64,000 bases of DNA from Chinchilla lanigera (lineage: Eukaryota; Chordata; Mammalia; Rodentia; Chinchillidae). A model generated the notes under the pieces. The model worked only from the letters and a program-made list of their open reading frames with translations, was not told the origin of the DNA and did not search any database. The translations under genes and the position numbers were made by a program. Below, piece after piece: positions 53,300 to 63,474 of the stretch (the first letter of the stretch is position 1; the number at the start of each line of letters is the position of its first letter). The stretch covers positions 12,204,630-12,268,629 of the forward strand of contig NW_004955472.1 in NCBI RefSeq assembly GCF_000276665.1, read 5' to 3'.

Positions 53300-56200
53300 C
53301 ATGACAAAGATAAGCCTACATACATCAGTAATGTCATTAGTGTAAATGGTCTAAATTCACCAATCAAAAGAAACAGGCAAGCAGAGTAGGTCAAGAAACA
53401 AAATCCAACAAAATGCTGTATACAAGAAATGTGTTTAACTCGCAGAGAAATTCATAGAGTGAAAGTCCAAGGATAGAAAACAATACTCCATGCAACAGGA
53501 ATCCAAAAAAAACAGGGGTAGATATTCTGTTTGCAGGAATGGGAACTCCAAACCAAGAGGGATCAAAAGAGATAAAGAAGGTCACTACATACACGTTAGA
53601 GGAAAACTGCAAGAGGAAGGGGTAACAATAATAAGTAAATATGCATCAAATGTAGAAGCACCCAACTATACAAAACAAATTTTAACAGACATGAAAAATC
53701 TGATAAGCAATAACATGATTGTAGTGGGGGACTTTAACACCACATTGTCACAAACAGACAGATCAACTAGACAAAAACTCCTCAAAGGAATAATAGAACT
53801 AAACCAAACTTGTGAAAAAAATGGGCTTAGTAGACCTTTACAGAGTATTCCATCCAAGAAAATTAAAATGCACATTATTCTCAGCTACACACAGGATGTT
53901 CTCTAAAATAGACCAAATACTAGCATATAGAACATGCTTAAGTAAATTCAGAGGAATAGAAATCATCCCATGCATATTATCAGACCATAGTGCAATGAAA
54001 TTGGAAACTGTTGACAAAAGAAATGGCAAAAACTCCATACATACATGGAAATTAAATAACACCCTCTTGAACAACCAGTGGGTCACAGATAAAAATAAAG
54101 AAATTAAACAATATTTACAATCAAACAAAAAATGCAGATACAACCTACCAGAACAAATGGAACACACTGAAAGCAGTCCTCAGAGGGAAACTTATAGTGG
54201 TGAATTTCCACATCAGGTGAACAGAACAAGCACAAATAAACAACCTTCTGCTGTACCTCAAGCTTCCAGAAAAAGAAGAACAAGTCAAGCCCAAAGCCCA
54301 AAGAAGGGAGGAAATTATAAAGATCAGAGCAGAAATTAATACAATTCAGACTAAGAAAACAATACAAAAAATTAATAAATTGAGTTGTTCTTTGAAAAAA
54401 AAAAAAGATTGATAAACCCCTAGCCAACCTTATAGAAAAAGGAAAGAAAAAACTCAAATACACACAATAGGGAATGAAAAGGGTGAAATCACTAAATATT
54501 CTGTAGAAATTCAGAAGATCATCAATACTTCAAAAATCTTTACTCTCACAGGATGGAAAACACAAAAGAAATGGACAGATTCCTAGACACATGTGAATAA
54601 TCAAAACTGAATCAAGAAGATATAAAAATCCTAAATAACTCAATATCAGCCAACAAAATTGAAAATGTAATAAAAAAACATATGCACAAAGAAAATCCCA
54701 CGTCCTGATGGATTCACAGCTGAATTCTACAAGAAATTTAGAGAAGATTTAATGCAAATTCTTCTCAAACTCTTTAATGAAATAGAAAGGGAAGGAATTC
54801 TACCTAATTCATTCTGGGAGGTAGGTGTTACTCTGACACCAAAACCAGAGAAAGACCCAACCAAAAGAGAACTACAGACCAATCTCCCTAATGAATATAG
54901 ATGGAAAAATTCTCAATAAAATACTGGCTAATAGAAGGCAGTAAATCATCAAGAAGATTGTATACGCGACCAAGTGGGATTCATCCCAGGAATGCAGGGG
55001 TGGTTCAATATATGCAAATCAATTAAAGTAATACATCATTAATGAGATAGCCAAAGACAAGAATCACATGATCATCTCAATAGATGCAGAAAAGGTTTTT
55101 TAAAAAGTCCAACACTCATTCATGATAAAAACCCTACAGAAAATCGGAATACATGGACTTTACCTCAATCTGATTAAAGCCATCTACGCCAAACTAGCAG
55201 CCAACATCATACTAAATGGACAAAAACTGAAAGCTTTCATTTTAAACCAGGAACAAGACAAGGATGTCCACTGTCACTACTCCTACTTGACACAGTGCTA
55301 GAAGCATTAGCCAGGGGCTGGGGATTTAGCTCAGTGGCACTGTGCCTGCCTGGCAAGCACAAGATCGTGAGTTCAATTCCCAGCACCAGAAAAAAAAAAA
55401 AAAGAAGAAGAAGAAGCATTAGCCAGAGCAATTAGACAAGAGAGAGAAATAAAAGGAATAAGGATAGGAAAGGAAGAATTAAAAATATCGTTATTCACAG
55501 GTGACATGATACTTTACATCAAAGACACCAAAAATTACACTGAAAGACTCCTAGAATTAATAAACACATTCATTGGTGTAGCTGCATACAAAGTCAATGC
55601 TCAAAAATCAATATCATTCCTATACATAAACAGCAAATACACTGAGAGAGAGATTAGGGAAATTAAACCTTTCACCATAGCATACAAAAAAATGAAATAT
55701 TTAGCAATCAATCTAACAAAAGCAGTAAAAGATCTATACAGTAAACCTTACAGTACTCTGGAAAAAGAGATCAAAGAGGATTTCAGAAAATGGAAAGATA
55801 TTCCTTCCTCATGGGTAGGAAGAATGAACATTGTGAAAATGACCATATTCCCAAAATTGTTATACAGATTCAATGCAATCTCAATCAAAATAACATTAAT
55901 ATCCCCACAGATACAGAGAAAACATTCCTAAAATTCATCTGGAACCAGAAGAGACCCAGAATAGGAAAAGCAATCCTGGGCAACAAAAGCAAGGCAGGAG
56001 GCATCACAATCCCTGACTTGAAATTATACTACAAAGCTATTGTGATGAAATCAGCATGGTATTGGCAAAAGAAAACTGACCTGAGGATCACTGGAACAGA
56101 GTAGAAGAAACAACCACAAACACACCCATCTGTCTTATCTTTGACAAAGGAACCAAACATATTCACTGAAAGAAAGATAACCTCTTTAATAAACTGTGCT

Positions 56201-57211
56201 GGAAAAACTGGCTCTTCATATGCTAAAAGCTAAAACTAGATCTATGTCTATCACCATGCACCAAACTAAAGTAAAAATGGATCAAAGATCTAAATATTAG
56301 AACAGAAACACTAAATCTACTGAAGGAGAAAGTAGATAGAAATCTTGAAGGCATAGGAATAGGCAGAGTTCACGAACAGAAACCAAACTGTGTGGGAAAT
56401 ACTTCAAAGAATAAATAACTGGAATCTCATCTTATTGAAAAGCTTCAGCATATCAAAAGAAATCAACAACAGAGTAAAAAGAAAACTCAGAATTGGTAAA
56501 AAGTGTTAGCCAATTGTCCCTTAGACAAAGGACTTCTGTCTAGAACATATAAAGAATTTTTAAAAATCGAGACCCAAAAATTCAAAGACCCAATCCAAAA
56601 ACAGGCATCTGAGATAAATACACACTTCTCAGATGAAGAAATACAAATGGCAAATAAATATATGAAAAAATATTCAATATCGTTAGTCATTCAAGAAATG
56701 CAAATAAAAACAGCACTGAGATTCCATCTCACCCTAGAAAAAAAATGGCTATCATCAAGAAATCAACCAATAATAAATGCTGGAGGGGCTCTGGGGAAAA
56801 AGGAACACTTCTCCACTGTTGGCGGAAATGTAGACTGGTACAACTACTGTGGAAATCAGTGTGAAGATTCCTCAAAAAACTAGGAATAAAGGTCCCATTC
56901 AACCCTGCTATTCCCCTTCTGGGTATTTTTCCAGAACTGAAAACACCATACTACAGCAGTATATATATATGTATACCTATGTTTATAGCAGTGCAATCTG
57001 TGATAGCTAAATCTTGGAAACAAGCCAAAGGCCCATCAACTTAGGAATGGATAAAAAAAGATGTGGTATTTTTATACAATGGAATATTACTCAGCTATTA
57101 AAAAGATAAACTCGAGGTTTTTATAGGTAAATGGATGCAACTAGAGACCATACACATAAGTGAAATAAATCAGACCCACATGTGTAAATATTGTACTGTT
57201 TCCCTAGTATA
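53300..57211 (+). pseudogene. LINE-1 ORF2 (endonuclease / reverse transcriptase), degenerate
   Basis: Remnant of the L1 replicase. N-terminus: VISVNGLNSPIKRNRQ near 53340. Endonuclease: GDFNTTLSQTDRSTRQK near 53728-53780 and the SDHSAMKLE histidine motif near 53980. Reverse transcriptase: box A reads IISIDAEKVF followed by a stop near 55072-55104, where the family has a second acidic residue. The catalytic FADD motif reads FTGD near 55495, so one of its two aspartates is replaced by Gly. C-terminal part: [20 protein letters not shown] near 55818-55880 and [16 protein letters not shown] near 55938. A SINE sits inside at 55315-55411. With box A and FADD broken plus frameshifts, it is catalytically dead. 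Confidence 0.93.
55315..55411 (+). mobile_element. ID-type SINE nested in LINE-1, 15-bp target-site duplication
   Basis: GGGCTGGGGATTTAGCTCAG, GTGCCTGCCTGGCAAGCAC, GAGTTCAATTCCCAGCACC, then an A-tail ending in AAGAAGAAG. Perfect direct repeats AGAAGCATTAGCCAG at 55300-55314 and 55412-55426. It interrupts ORF2, so it is younger than the host L1. Confidence 0.97.
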
Positions 57212-57336
57212 AGAACTTGAAAGAGTAAATAAAATCTGAAATGTACTATAGATATTTTGAAAGGGGAAGAAACTGCTCAAAAGAAAAGAACAACTGGGAT
57301 GAGATAAAGGAGAAAAGAGAGAGATAAGGGGAAAAA

Positions 57337-57382
57337 TATATATATATGTATGTACACACACATATATATATACACACACATA
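57337..57382. repeat. (TA)/(CA) microsatellite in L1 3'UTR
   Basis: ATATATATATGTATGTACAC and ACACACATA runs within the 3'UTR of the full-length L1. Confidence 0.9.
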
Positions 57383-57669
57383 AGATAGCTACGATAATTG
57401 TACTACTAATTTCTATTGGTTTATGGAAAGAAACAGTTAATGTTTAATTGTTTGATGAATCTTACATGCCTATATCTGGTTATCTGAGCAACTACTTTGA
57501 AGATAACAGTATGCAATACAACAACCATTGTTAATTTCCTATCATCTTAATTTGAAATTCTGTATCAGTTTTATTGTTTTTGTGTTCTTTTGTTTTGTTT
57601 TTGTTTTTATTTTGTTTTTGTTCTTTTCTCTTTAAAATAAAAATAAATACATAAAATAAAATTATATCA

Positions 57670-58545
57670 CCATTCCTTTTGATGTTAAAATATTCCAAAT
57701 TAAACCAAATGGAGAAAAAGCTTATTTAGAAAACCAAGTCAACATTAAGTTTTATTACAGCATAATCAAATAATCTGCAAGAAGTTCATAGGTGTATGGT
57801 AGTATTTCCACTTGCATTTAACATTGCTGTGACTATACTTTAGCAATTTCCTGCACCATACTAAGGAAAGAGTAGATACTGATGGATTGAAGTTTATTAT
57901 TTAAAAGGTACTAAAGTCATACTGCATGTAATTACAAACTTTTCAATAAATCATTCATCAAAATTAGTAAAACTATTATATAAATAAATATAGTACTTCT
58001 TTAACTGCTAAATTTTAAGTTGCAATTTAAAATTATAGAGTCAAATATAAAGAATCCTAAAATTGCCTCACATGGGCTTTTTTAAACTCTTAATTCTATT
58101 TTGAAACTCACTTCAGTATTGCTGAGATTTGTGACCACATCAAAGGTTTTGAGACTGGGTGTCAAAATTAAAATTCTAAAACTGCCGTCATAACGGTACT
58201 GAACTTTGGTTCATGATATTTTTCAACTGTTTCATAATTTATAACCATGCCCAGTTTGTCACTACTGAATTATGAATATTCATCTAATGTGAGAATAGTA
58301 AAATTAAAAATTCAATAGTGCCTTAATTTTAATATCAAGTTTTGCTTTTTGGAGCTTTTATATAAACTCTGCCAAGGTTTTCTGAGATGAACAACCAGTT
58401 TGCAATCATCTTATTATCATTGAGATAATGCTTTGTTATTGACTTGTTCATATGACAGAAATATTTTAATGTCTTTATATGATATAGATATTGGTTTCTT
58501 ATATGCTAACCTCTGTATGTTCTATGTCATAGTATAAAACATAAA
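57670..58545. other. Unrecognised AT-rich sequence
   Basis: Separates the full-length L1 from the rearranged L1 cluster. No gene or repeat recognised. Confidence 0.45.
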
Positions 58546-58552
58546 GGATGCT

Positions 58553-59325
58553 CAATTTTTTTATTTTTATTTTAAAAATAAAAGAACAAAAACATATTAA
58601 CAAACAGACATCATTACAAAAGAGCACAAAAACAATACAAGCACTACTAAATTTCAGACAAGGTGATAGGAAATTAACAATGGTTGTTGTATTACATATT
58701 GATATCTTCAAAGTGGTTACTCAGGAAAACAAATATAGACATGCAAGATTGATCAAATAATTAATCATTAACTGTTCTTTTCAATAAAAAGATAGAAGTC
58801 AGAGGTACACTATGTTAGCTATCCTGTATTACATATATATATAATTTTCCCTTTCATTTTTTTTGTCTTTTCCCTCATCCCAGTTGTTTTTTACTTTTGA
58901 GCAATTTCCTTTCATTTCACAATGTGTATCATACATCCTAATTTTTATTCACTCTTTCAGGTTCTTCCAGTAGTGATACAATACCTTGCTTACACATGCA
59001 GGTCTGATTTATTTCACTAATGAGTATGGTCTCTAGTGTTGACCATTTACATATAAAAGCCTCAAGTTTATCTTTCTTTATAGGTGAGTAATATTCCATT
59101 ATGTAAAAATACCACAATTTTTTATCCATTCCTCACTGGATGGACATTTGGGTTGTTTCAACAACTTAGCTATTACACATTGTGCTGCTATAAACATGGG
59201 TGCACATATATATCTGTGGTATGATGTTTTCAGTTCTTCTTGGAAAATACCCAGAAGGGGAATAGCTGGATTCAATGGGACCTCTAGACCTAGCTTGCTG
59301 AGGAATCTCCAAACTGATTTCCACA
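58553..59325 (-). mobile_element. LINE-1 3' end (ORF2 C-terminus and 3'UTR), 5'-truncated
   Basis: Read on the minus strand from 59325, it starts in the ORF2 C-terminal coding region and ends in the 3'UTR near 58553. Translated pieces include [19 protein letters not shown], the typical PMFIAAQCVIAKL-type text, and FYIMEYYSPIKKDKLEAFIC. It matches the L1 at 56835-57655 over the same interval. It ends at its 5' side directly against a plus-strand L1 piece (head to head). Confidence 0.92.
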
Positions 59326-59489
59326 GTGGTTTCAAATACTTCAAAGAGTCAACAACTGGGATCTCATCTTATTAAAAAGCTTTTGCACATCAAAAGAAAT
59401 CATCAACAGAGTTAAAAGACAACCTACAGAGTGACAAAAAAAATTTAGCTAGTTGTCCCTCAGACAAAGGACTTATATCTACAAGAGTA

Positions 59490-59583
59490 TGCCTTTTTTG
59501 GTGGGGGAGGTACCAAGAATTGAACTCGGGACCTTGCACTTGCCAGGCAGATGCTTCTGCTGCTGAGCTACATCCCCAGCCCC
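59490..59583 (-). mobile_element. ID-type SINE nested in LINE-1, 15-bp target-site duplication
   Basis: Complement of ID: GGTACCAAGAATTGAACTCG (B box complement), CTTGCACTTGCCAGGCAGA and GCTGAGCTACATCCCCAGCC. Flanks AAAGGACTTATATCT (59466-59480) and AAAGGACCTATATCT (59584-59598) differ by one base. Confidence 0.93.
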
Positions 59584-60137
59584 AAAGGACCTATATCTAG
59601 AACATATAAAGAACTGAATAAAAGCAGATTCCCCCAAATTCAAAGACCAAATCCAAAAATGGGCATCTGAGATAAGTACACATTTCTCAGAAGAAGAAAT
59701 ACAAATGGCAAACAAATATATGAAAAAATGTTCAGCATCATTGGTCATTTGAGAGATGCAAATTAAAACAACGCTGAGATTTCATCTCACCCTGGAAAGA
59801 ATGGCTATCATCAGGAAATCAACCAAAAACAAATGCTGGCATGTCTGTGGGGGAAAATGAACCCTTCTCCATTGTTGCTGAGAATGCACCCTGGTGCCAT
59901 TATTGTGGAAATCAGTATGGAGGTTTGTCAAAAAAATATATATATATAGGATTAGAGGTACCATTCGACCCAGCTATCCCCCTTCTGACTATCTTACTGG
60001 AAGAATTAAAAACATCATACTATAGAGATACATGTGCAGCTATGTTTATTGCAGCACAATTCATAGTAGCTAAATCTTGGAAACAACTCAAATGCCCATC
60101 AACTGAGGGATGGATAAAAAACATGTGGGGTTTACAC

Positions 60138-60138
<1 letters not shown>

Positions 60139-60184
<46 letters not shown>
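60139..60184. repeat. (TG)n microsatellite inside L1
   Basis: Near-perfect TG run of about 23 units. It sits where the full-length L1 has TGGTATTTTTATACAATGGA-type text, so it expanded within or replaced L1 sequence. Confidence 0.97.
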
Positions 60185-60185
<1 letters not shown>

Positions 60186-60487
60186 TAAACTTGATAGTTT
60201 TGTAAGTAAATGGATACAACTTGAGACCATACTCATAACTGACATAAATCAGACTCACATGTGTAAACTACATATCATCTCCCTGGTGTGAGAAAATAAA
60301 AGAGTAAATAAGATCCAAACTGTACAATAGATATTGTGAAATGGGAAGAAATTATTCAAAAGGAAAAAGAAAATAGGATGGGAGAAATAGGAAAGGAAGG
60401 AAGGGAAAAAAATACAAAAGACTTATACTACTAGTTTCTTTTAGTCCATTGAAAAGAAAGCTTTGTGCTAATATTATTTGGAGAATT

Positions 60488-60585
60488 TTTATATCCATAT
60501 CTTGTACTTATCCATATCTTGTACTTTAAAGATATCTTTATATCCATATCTTGTACTTATCTATATCTTGTACTTTAAAGATAAC
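60488..60585. repeat. 49-bp tandem duplication
   Basis: The unit starting TTTATATCCATATCTTGTAC occurs at 60488 and again at 60537. Each unit itself holds two copies of a TATCTTGTACT word. It lies at the 3' end of the L1 piece. Confidence 0.9.
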
Positions 60586-60597
60586 AATGCAAAATGT

Positions 60598-60697
60598 AGA
60601 AATACAGAAGCAGAAAGACAAATGACAAACAAATATATGAAAAATGTTCAACATCATTGGTCATTTGAGAGATGCAAATTAAAGCAGCACTGAGATT
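60598..60697 (+). mobile_element. Small duplicate L1 ORF2 scrap
   Basis: 'agacaaatgacaaacaaata' and 'catcattggtcatttgagag' then 'atgcaaattaaagcagcact' repeat the L1 segment at about 59694-59785 in the same orientation. It is fused on its right to a copy of downstream unique sequence. Confidence 0.88.
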
Positions 60698-60766
60698 CCC
60701 ACCACTTCTCACTCACTTCCATATCCAATTCATAGCTCAGCTTTATTACATTATTTTTGAAGTAGT
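60698..60766 (+). repeat. 69-bp duplicate of sequence at 61324-61392
   Basis: Both copies begin CCCACCACTTCTCACTCACT and end TTTTGAAGTAGT, align without gaps over 69 bp and differ at three positions. The left copy is fused to an L1 scrap; the right copy sits in other sequence and looks like the source. Confidence 0.93.
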
Positions 60767-60931
60767 CTATTGTTATTCTACTTTATATTATGAGATATTA
60801 TTTTTTCATAAAATAAAAAAATAAATATATTTTGAATGGCTACTAGATGAATTGAATGAATCAGCACAGACCTATACTTAATAAAGGGCAATTTTGAAGG
60901 GAAAAAATTATCCCATTGAAAGAGGCATATT

Positions 60932-61020
60932 GGGGCTGGGGATATAGCTCAGTGGCATAAGGGCCGGCCTGTCAAGTGCAAGGTCATGAATTCAATCCCC
61001 GGTACCACAAAAAAAAAAGA
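60932..61020 (+). mobile_element. ID-type SINE with target-site duplication
   Basis: GGGGCTGGGGATATAGCTCA, GGGCCGGCCTGTCAAGTGCA, GAATTCAATCCCCGGTACCA and an A-tail. Flanked by AAAGAGGCATATT (60919-60931) and AAAGGGCATATT (61021-61032). Confidence 0.93.
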
Positions 61021-61323
61021 AAAGGGCATATTATTGTTTATACTATTCTTTCTCTGAAGAAGTATACTAATCTTCTATACTCAAATTTCTGCCAAAATAA
61101 GTATTGCTAGATTTGTTAGCATAAAATAATCTAAATTAGGAATGCATACACTTCTCTGAGTTCTAGAACCCTTAACTTTCATTGACCGTCTCTACCTGGA
61201 TATTTCATCATGTGTTAAGTTCAACCGCAGTGAACCTGAATGCATGATATTCACCTCAAACTGCACCCTAGTTTTCTGTATCTTAATGACCATGACCACC
61301 AACTCTTTGCACTGGACAAACTG

Positions 61324-61392
61324 CCCACCACTTCTCACTCACTTCCACGTCCAATTCATAGCTCAGCTTTATTACATTAGTTTTGAAGTAGT
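61324..61392 (+). repeat. 69-bp segment, presumed source of the copy at 60698-60766
   Basis: See the partner copy: 66 of 69 positions are identical. Here it continues smoothly into sequence that leads to an L2 fragment. Confidence 0.9.
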
Positions 61393-61419
61393 GTATCTCT
61401 TTCAATCTTGGTGCAAACA

Positions 61420-61950
61420 CTTTAGTCTCTGCTACACTAATCTATCATCTGAATTACTGGCCCACCAGTATTCACTCTTGCCTTTCTGCCAAGCAATTCT
61501 CCAAGAAGCACATGGAAGGATTTTATGAAAATCTAATCATATCCCTTCTCTGCATAAACATATCCGTAGCTTCCTCTTTTCTTTAGATAAAGGTGAAAAT
61601 CCTTAACATGACTTATGTAGCCCAACAAGATTTTGTCACACTTATTTCTCTAATCCCAGCTATCCACTCGCTCTTTCTCCATCTCTATTCTTCAACAGAA
61701 TTCCTTCGAAATGCTCATACTCCTCCCCACCTCAGAGACTGTCACATGCATTTCTATGTAAAATGTTTTTCCTTGCAACCACTGTCTTGGTCCTTTGATT
61801 AGTTGATACTTCTATAATCCTATAGACCTCAATTCAAAACTCATTTGATTTCCTTGACCACAGATGATCCCCTCCCTCAGCATTTATTTACATAGTAAGC
61901 AGGACTTTGATTTCTTTGCACTTACCTTGTTTGGTAATTAATAGTCAGGT
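61420..61950 (+). repeat. LINE-2 (L2), long 3' fragment
   Basis: 'taatcatatcccttctctgc', 'gtgaaaatccttaacatgac', 'ctcctccccacctcagagac' and 'cctcaattcaaaactcattt' follow the L2 3' end in order ('atcatatcactcctctgctt...aaagtccaaactccttagcatggc...ccacctcagggcctttgcac'). Longest L2 copy here. Confidence 0.72.
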
Positions 61951-61959
61951 TTGATTATT

Positions 61960-62435
61960 ACCTATAGCTAGCACATTTGTCTGATATTTTGTGTGGGCTC
62001 AATATTCTTAATAAAGAAATATGTTATAGATATATAGCCAATAAATTCAGAACTTTCTGTTAACACGGTTGCTAGCAATACAGGTGGAGTAAAAGTAGAC
62101 TGAAATCCCTTTGCAGGATGATATGAACACGTTGGCATTAATTATATCACATATATGAGTTATATTATCAGTAATATATGAGAATATGGCTTCCTACAAA
62201 AGACTTCAGAGCAACAAGGGAAAAGAAGGTCATCAGGATCCAAAGCTGCAAAAAAGAAACTGACTGTGAGAAAAACACATTATTAGATCTGGCAACAAGA
62301 AAATCATTGCTTATTATGGAAATTGGTTGCCTAGATTCTGAGTGAATCACAGAAAGTTGAAGAGTGAACAGAAATAGATTTACCACTCTTCAACAAATTA
62401 ACATCATGACTGTGTAGTTTATATAGCAATGCAAA
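61960..62435. other. Unrecognised AT-rich sequence
   Basis: No gene or repeat recognised. Confidence 0.4.
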
Positions 62436-62439
62436 AGTT

Positions 62440-62545
62440 AATTATTTAATTTCTCCTAAGCTAGACAGTTACTTATTATTTAAATTAAATTATTATTAAA
62501 ATTACAAATTCAATAATTATTTAATTTCTCCTATGCTAAACAACA
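62440..62545. repeat. Imperfect 75-bp tandem duplication
   Basis: AATTATTTAATTTCTCCTA occurs at 62440 and 62515, followed by AGCTAGACA versus TGCTAAACA. The region between is very AT-rich. Confidence 0.8.
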
Positions 62546-62549
62546 ACCA

Positions 62550-62740
62550 CCATTTCAGATGAGGTAAAAAAAAAAAAAGCCAAATCTCAATTCACAATGA
62601 CTAATGAAGATAGAAGATTAAATGCAAGATGGAATCCATAACATACCAGATTTATTAAATCTTCAAGCCAGTTAATTCTATTAAGATATGTGTATGTGTG
62701 TTTGTGTGTGTACATGCTTTTATTTTTTGTTTATTTTGTA
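62550..62740. other. Unrecognised AT-rich sequence with A-run and TGTG patch
   Basis: An A-run at 62565-62578 and a short TGTGTG patch near 62690-62712 are the only features. Confidence 0.4.
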
Positions 62741-62744
62741 TGTT

Positions 62745-62958
62745 TGATTTTGTTGTTTTTGTTTTTCCAGTACAGGAGATTAAACCCAGGGCCTTTCCAC
62801 TGAGCTACATTCCCAAGCCCTTTTCTTTCATTTTCTATTTTGTGATGGGATCTCACTAAGTTGTGAAGTTTCCCAGGCTGGAGGTCAACTTCCAGTCCTC
62901 CTGCCTTAGCCTCCCAGAGTGCTGGGGTTTAGCCATGTGCCACTATAGTTTTGCCTTT
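62745..62958 (-). mobile_element. B1-dID dimeric SINE
   Basis: Complement order: T/G-rich tail, ID half ('ccagtacaggagattaaacc', 'cactgagctacattcccaag'), linker, then B1 half ('gggatctcactaagttgtga', 'cctgccttagcctcccagag', 'tgctggggtttagccatgtg'). Confidence 0.82.
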
Positions 62959-63020
62959 TAACAAAGAATCTTCCTAAAACTAAAAAGAGTATTTAAAAAT
63001 CAGAATATTTCATATAATTC

Positions 63021-63105
63021 TTTTTCTTTTTTGTCCCTGGGAATTGGATCTAGGGCCTTGCATATGTTAGGCAAGCACGCTAAAACTGAGCTACACATCC
63101 AGCCC
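63021..63105 (-). mobile_element. ID-type SINE, old copy
   Basis: 'cctgggaattggatctaggg', 'ccttgcatatgttaggcaag' and 'ctgagctacacatccagccc' are a decayed ID complement. Confidence 0.82.
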
Positions 63106-63184
63106 ATGAATGTGTTTTACGCAAAAGCTCTAAAGAGGAAATATGCTATATCAGACACATATAAATTATCCAAAATAAAATACA

Positions 63185-63470
63185 ATTAAGCAAAGGGTTA
63201 ATTTAGCTCATGGGCTCAGGGGACTCAGTCCATGACCCACAGGACTGGAATATCATGGCAGAAGGGCATGGTGTAGCAAAGTGGCTTAGTTCACAGTAGC
63301 CAGGATATAAAACAGAGGAACAGCATCAAAGGGGAAGGGGTGAGGGGTCAGATATAGTACCCAAGGTCACACCACTATGATCCACCGAGGCGCACCTAGA
63401 AGTGTACTCCACCAATGCCCTGGGTGGCTTCCAAGCCCATCCAGTTGACACAATCAAGCTGAACTCTCAT
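63185..63470 (-). mobile_element. ERVL-MaLR LTR fragment
   Basis: 'gggttaatttagctcatggg', 'cagtccatgacccacaggac' and 'tatcatggcagaagggcatg' then 'caaggtcacaccactatgat' match the complement of a MaLR LTR ('tttatttggctcatggttt...cagtccatggtcggc...atcatggcggaagggcg'). Internal portion only; no genes. Confidence 0.6.
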
Positions 63471-63474
63471 ATGT

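Larger units (their letters stand above)
52090..57659 (+). mobile_element. Full-length LINE-1 retrotransposon, non-functional
   Basis: A plus-strand L1 of about 5.57 kb including a nested SINE. It is bounded by the 8-bp direct repeat AATTATAT at 52082-52089 and 57660-57667, so both original ends are probably present. Order: a short 5'UTR (about 105 bp, without tandem monomers), ORF1 (52195-53261), ORF2 (about 53300-57211), then a 3'UTR ending in an AATAAA-rich terminus. Many frameshifts and stops show that it is inactive. ORF2 endonuclease, reverse-transcriptase and C-terminal text remain readable in pieces. The element is nested in unrecognised sequence 220 bp downstream of a TCTG tract. The short 5'UTR contrasts with the monomer-bearing L1 at the left edge. 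Confidence 0.93.
59333..60597 (+). mobile_element. LINE-1 ORF2 C-terminal / 3'UTR piece, plus strand
   Basis: Begins at 'aatacttcaaagagtcaaca', matching the full-length L1 at about 56400, and follows it through LEVPFDPAIPLLTILLEELK and PMFIAAQ-type text (here CAAMFIAAQFIVAKSWKQLK) into the 3'UTR. A (TG)n tract replaces some sequence at 60139-60184, and a nested minus-strand SINE lies at 59490-59583. The piece stops near 60597 without a poly(A) terminus and is followed by a second small L1 scrap. It starts about 7 bp from the minus-strand L1 piece that precedes it. Confidence 0.9.

Noticed and set aside
58553..60597. Simple twin-priming inversion of one L1
   Set aside because: The inverted and direct parts cover overlapping L1 intervals, which that mechanism does not produce; kept as a finding under other models.
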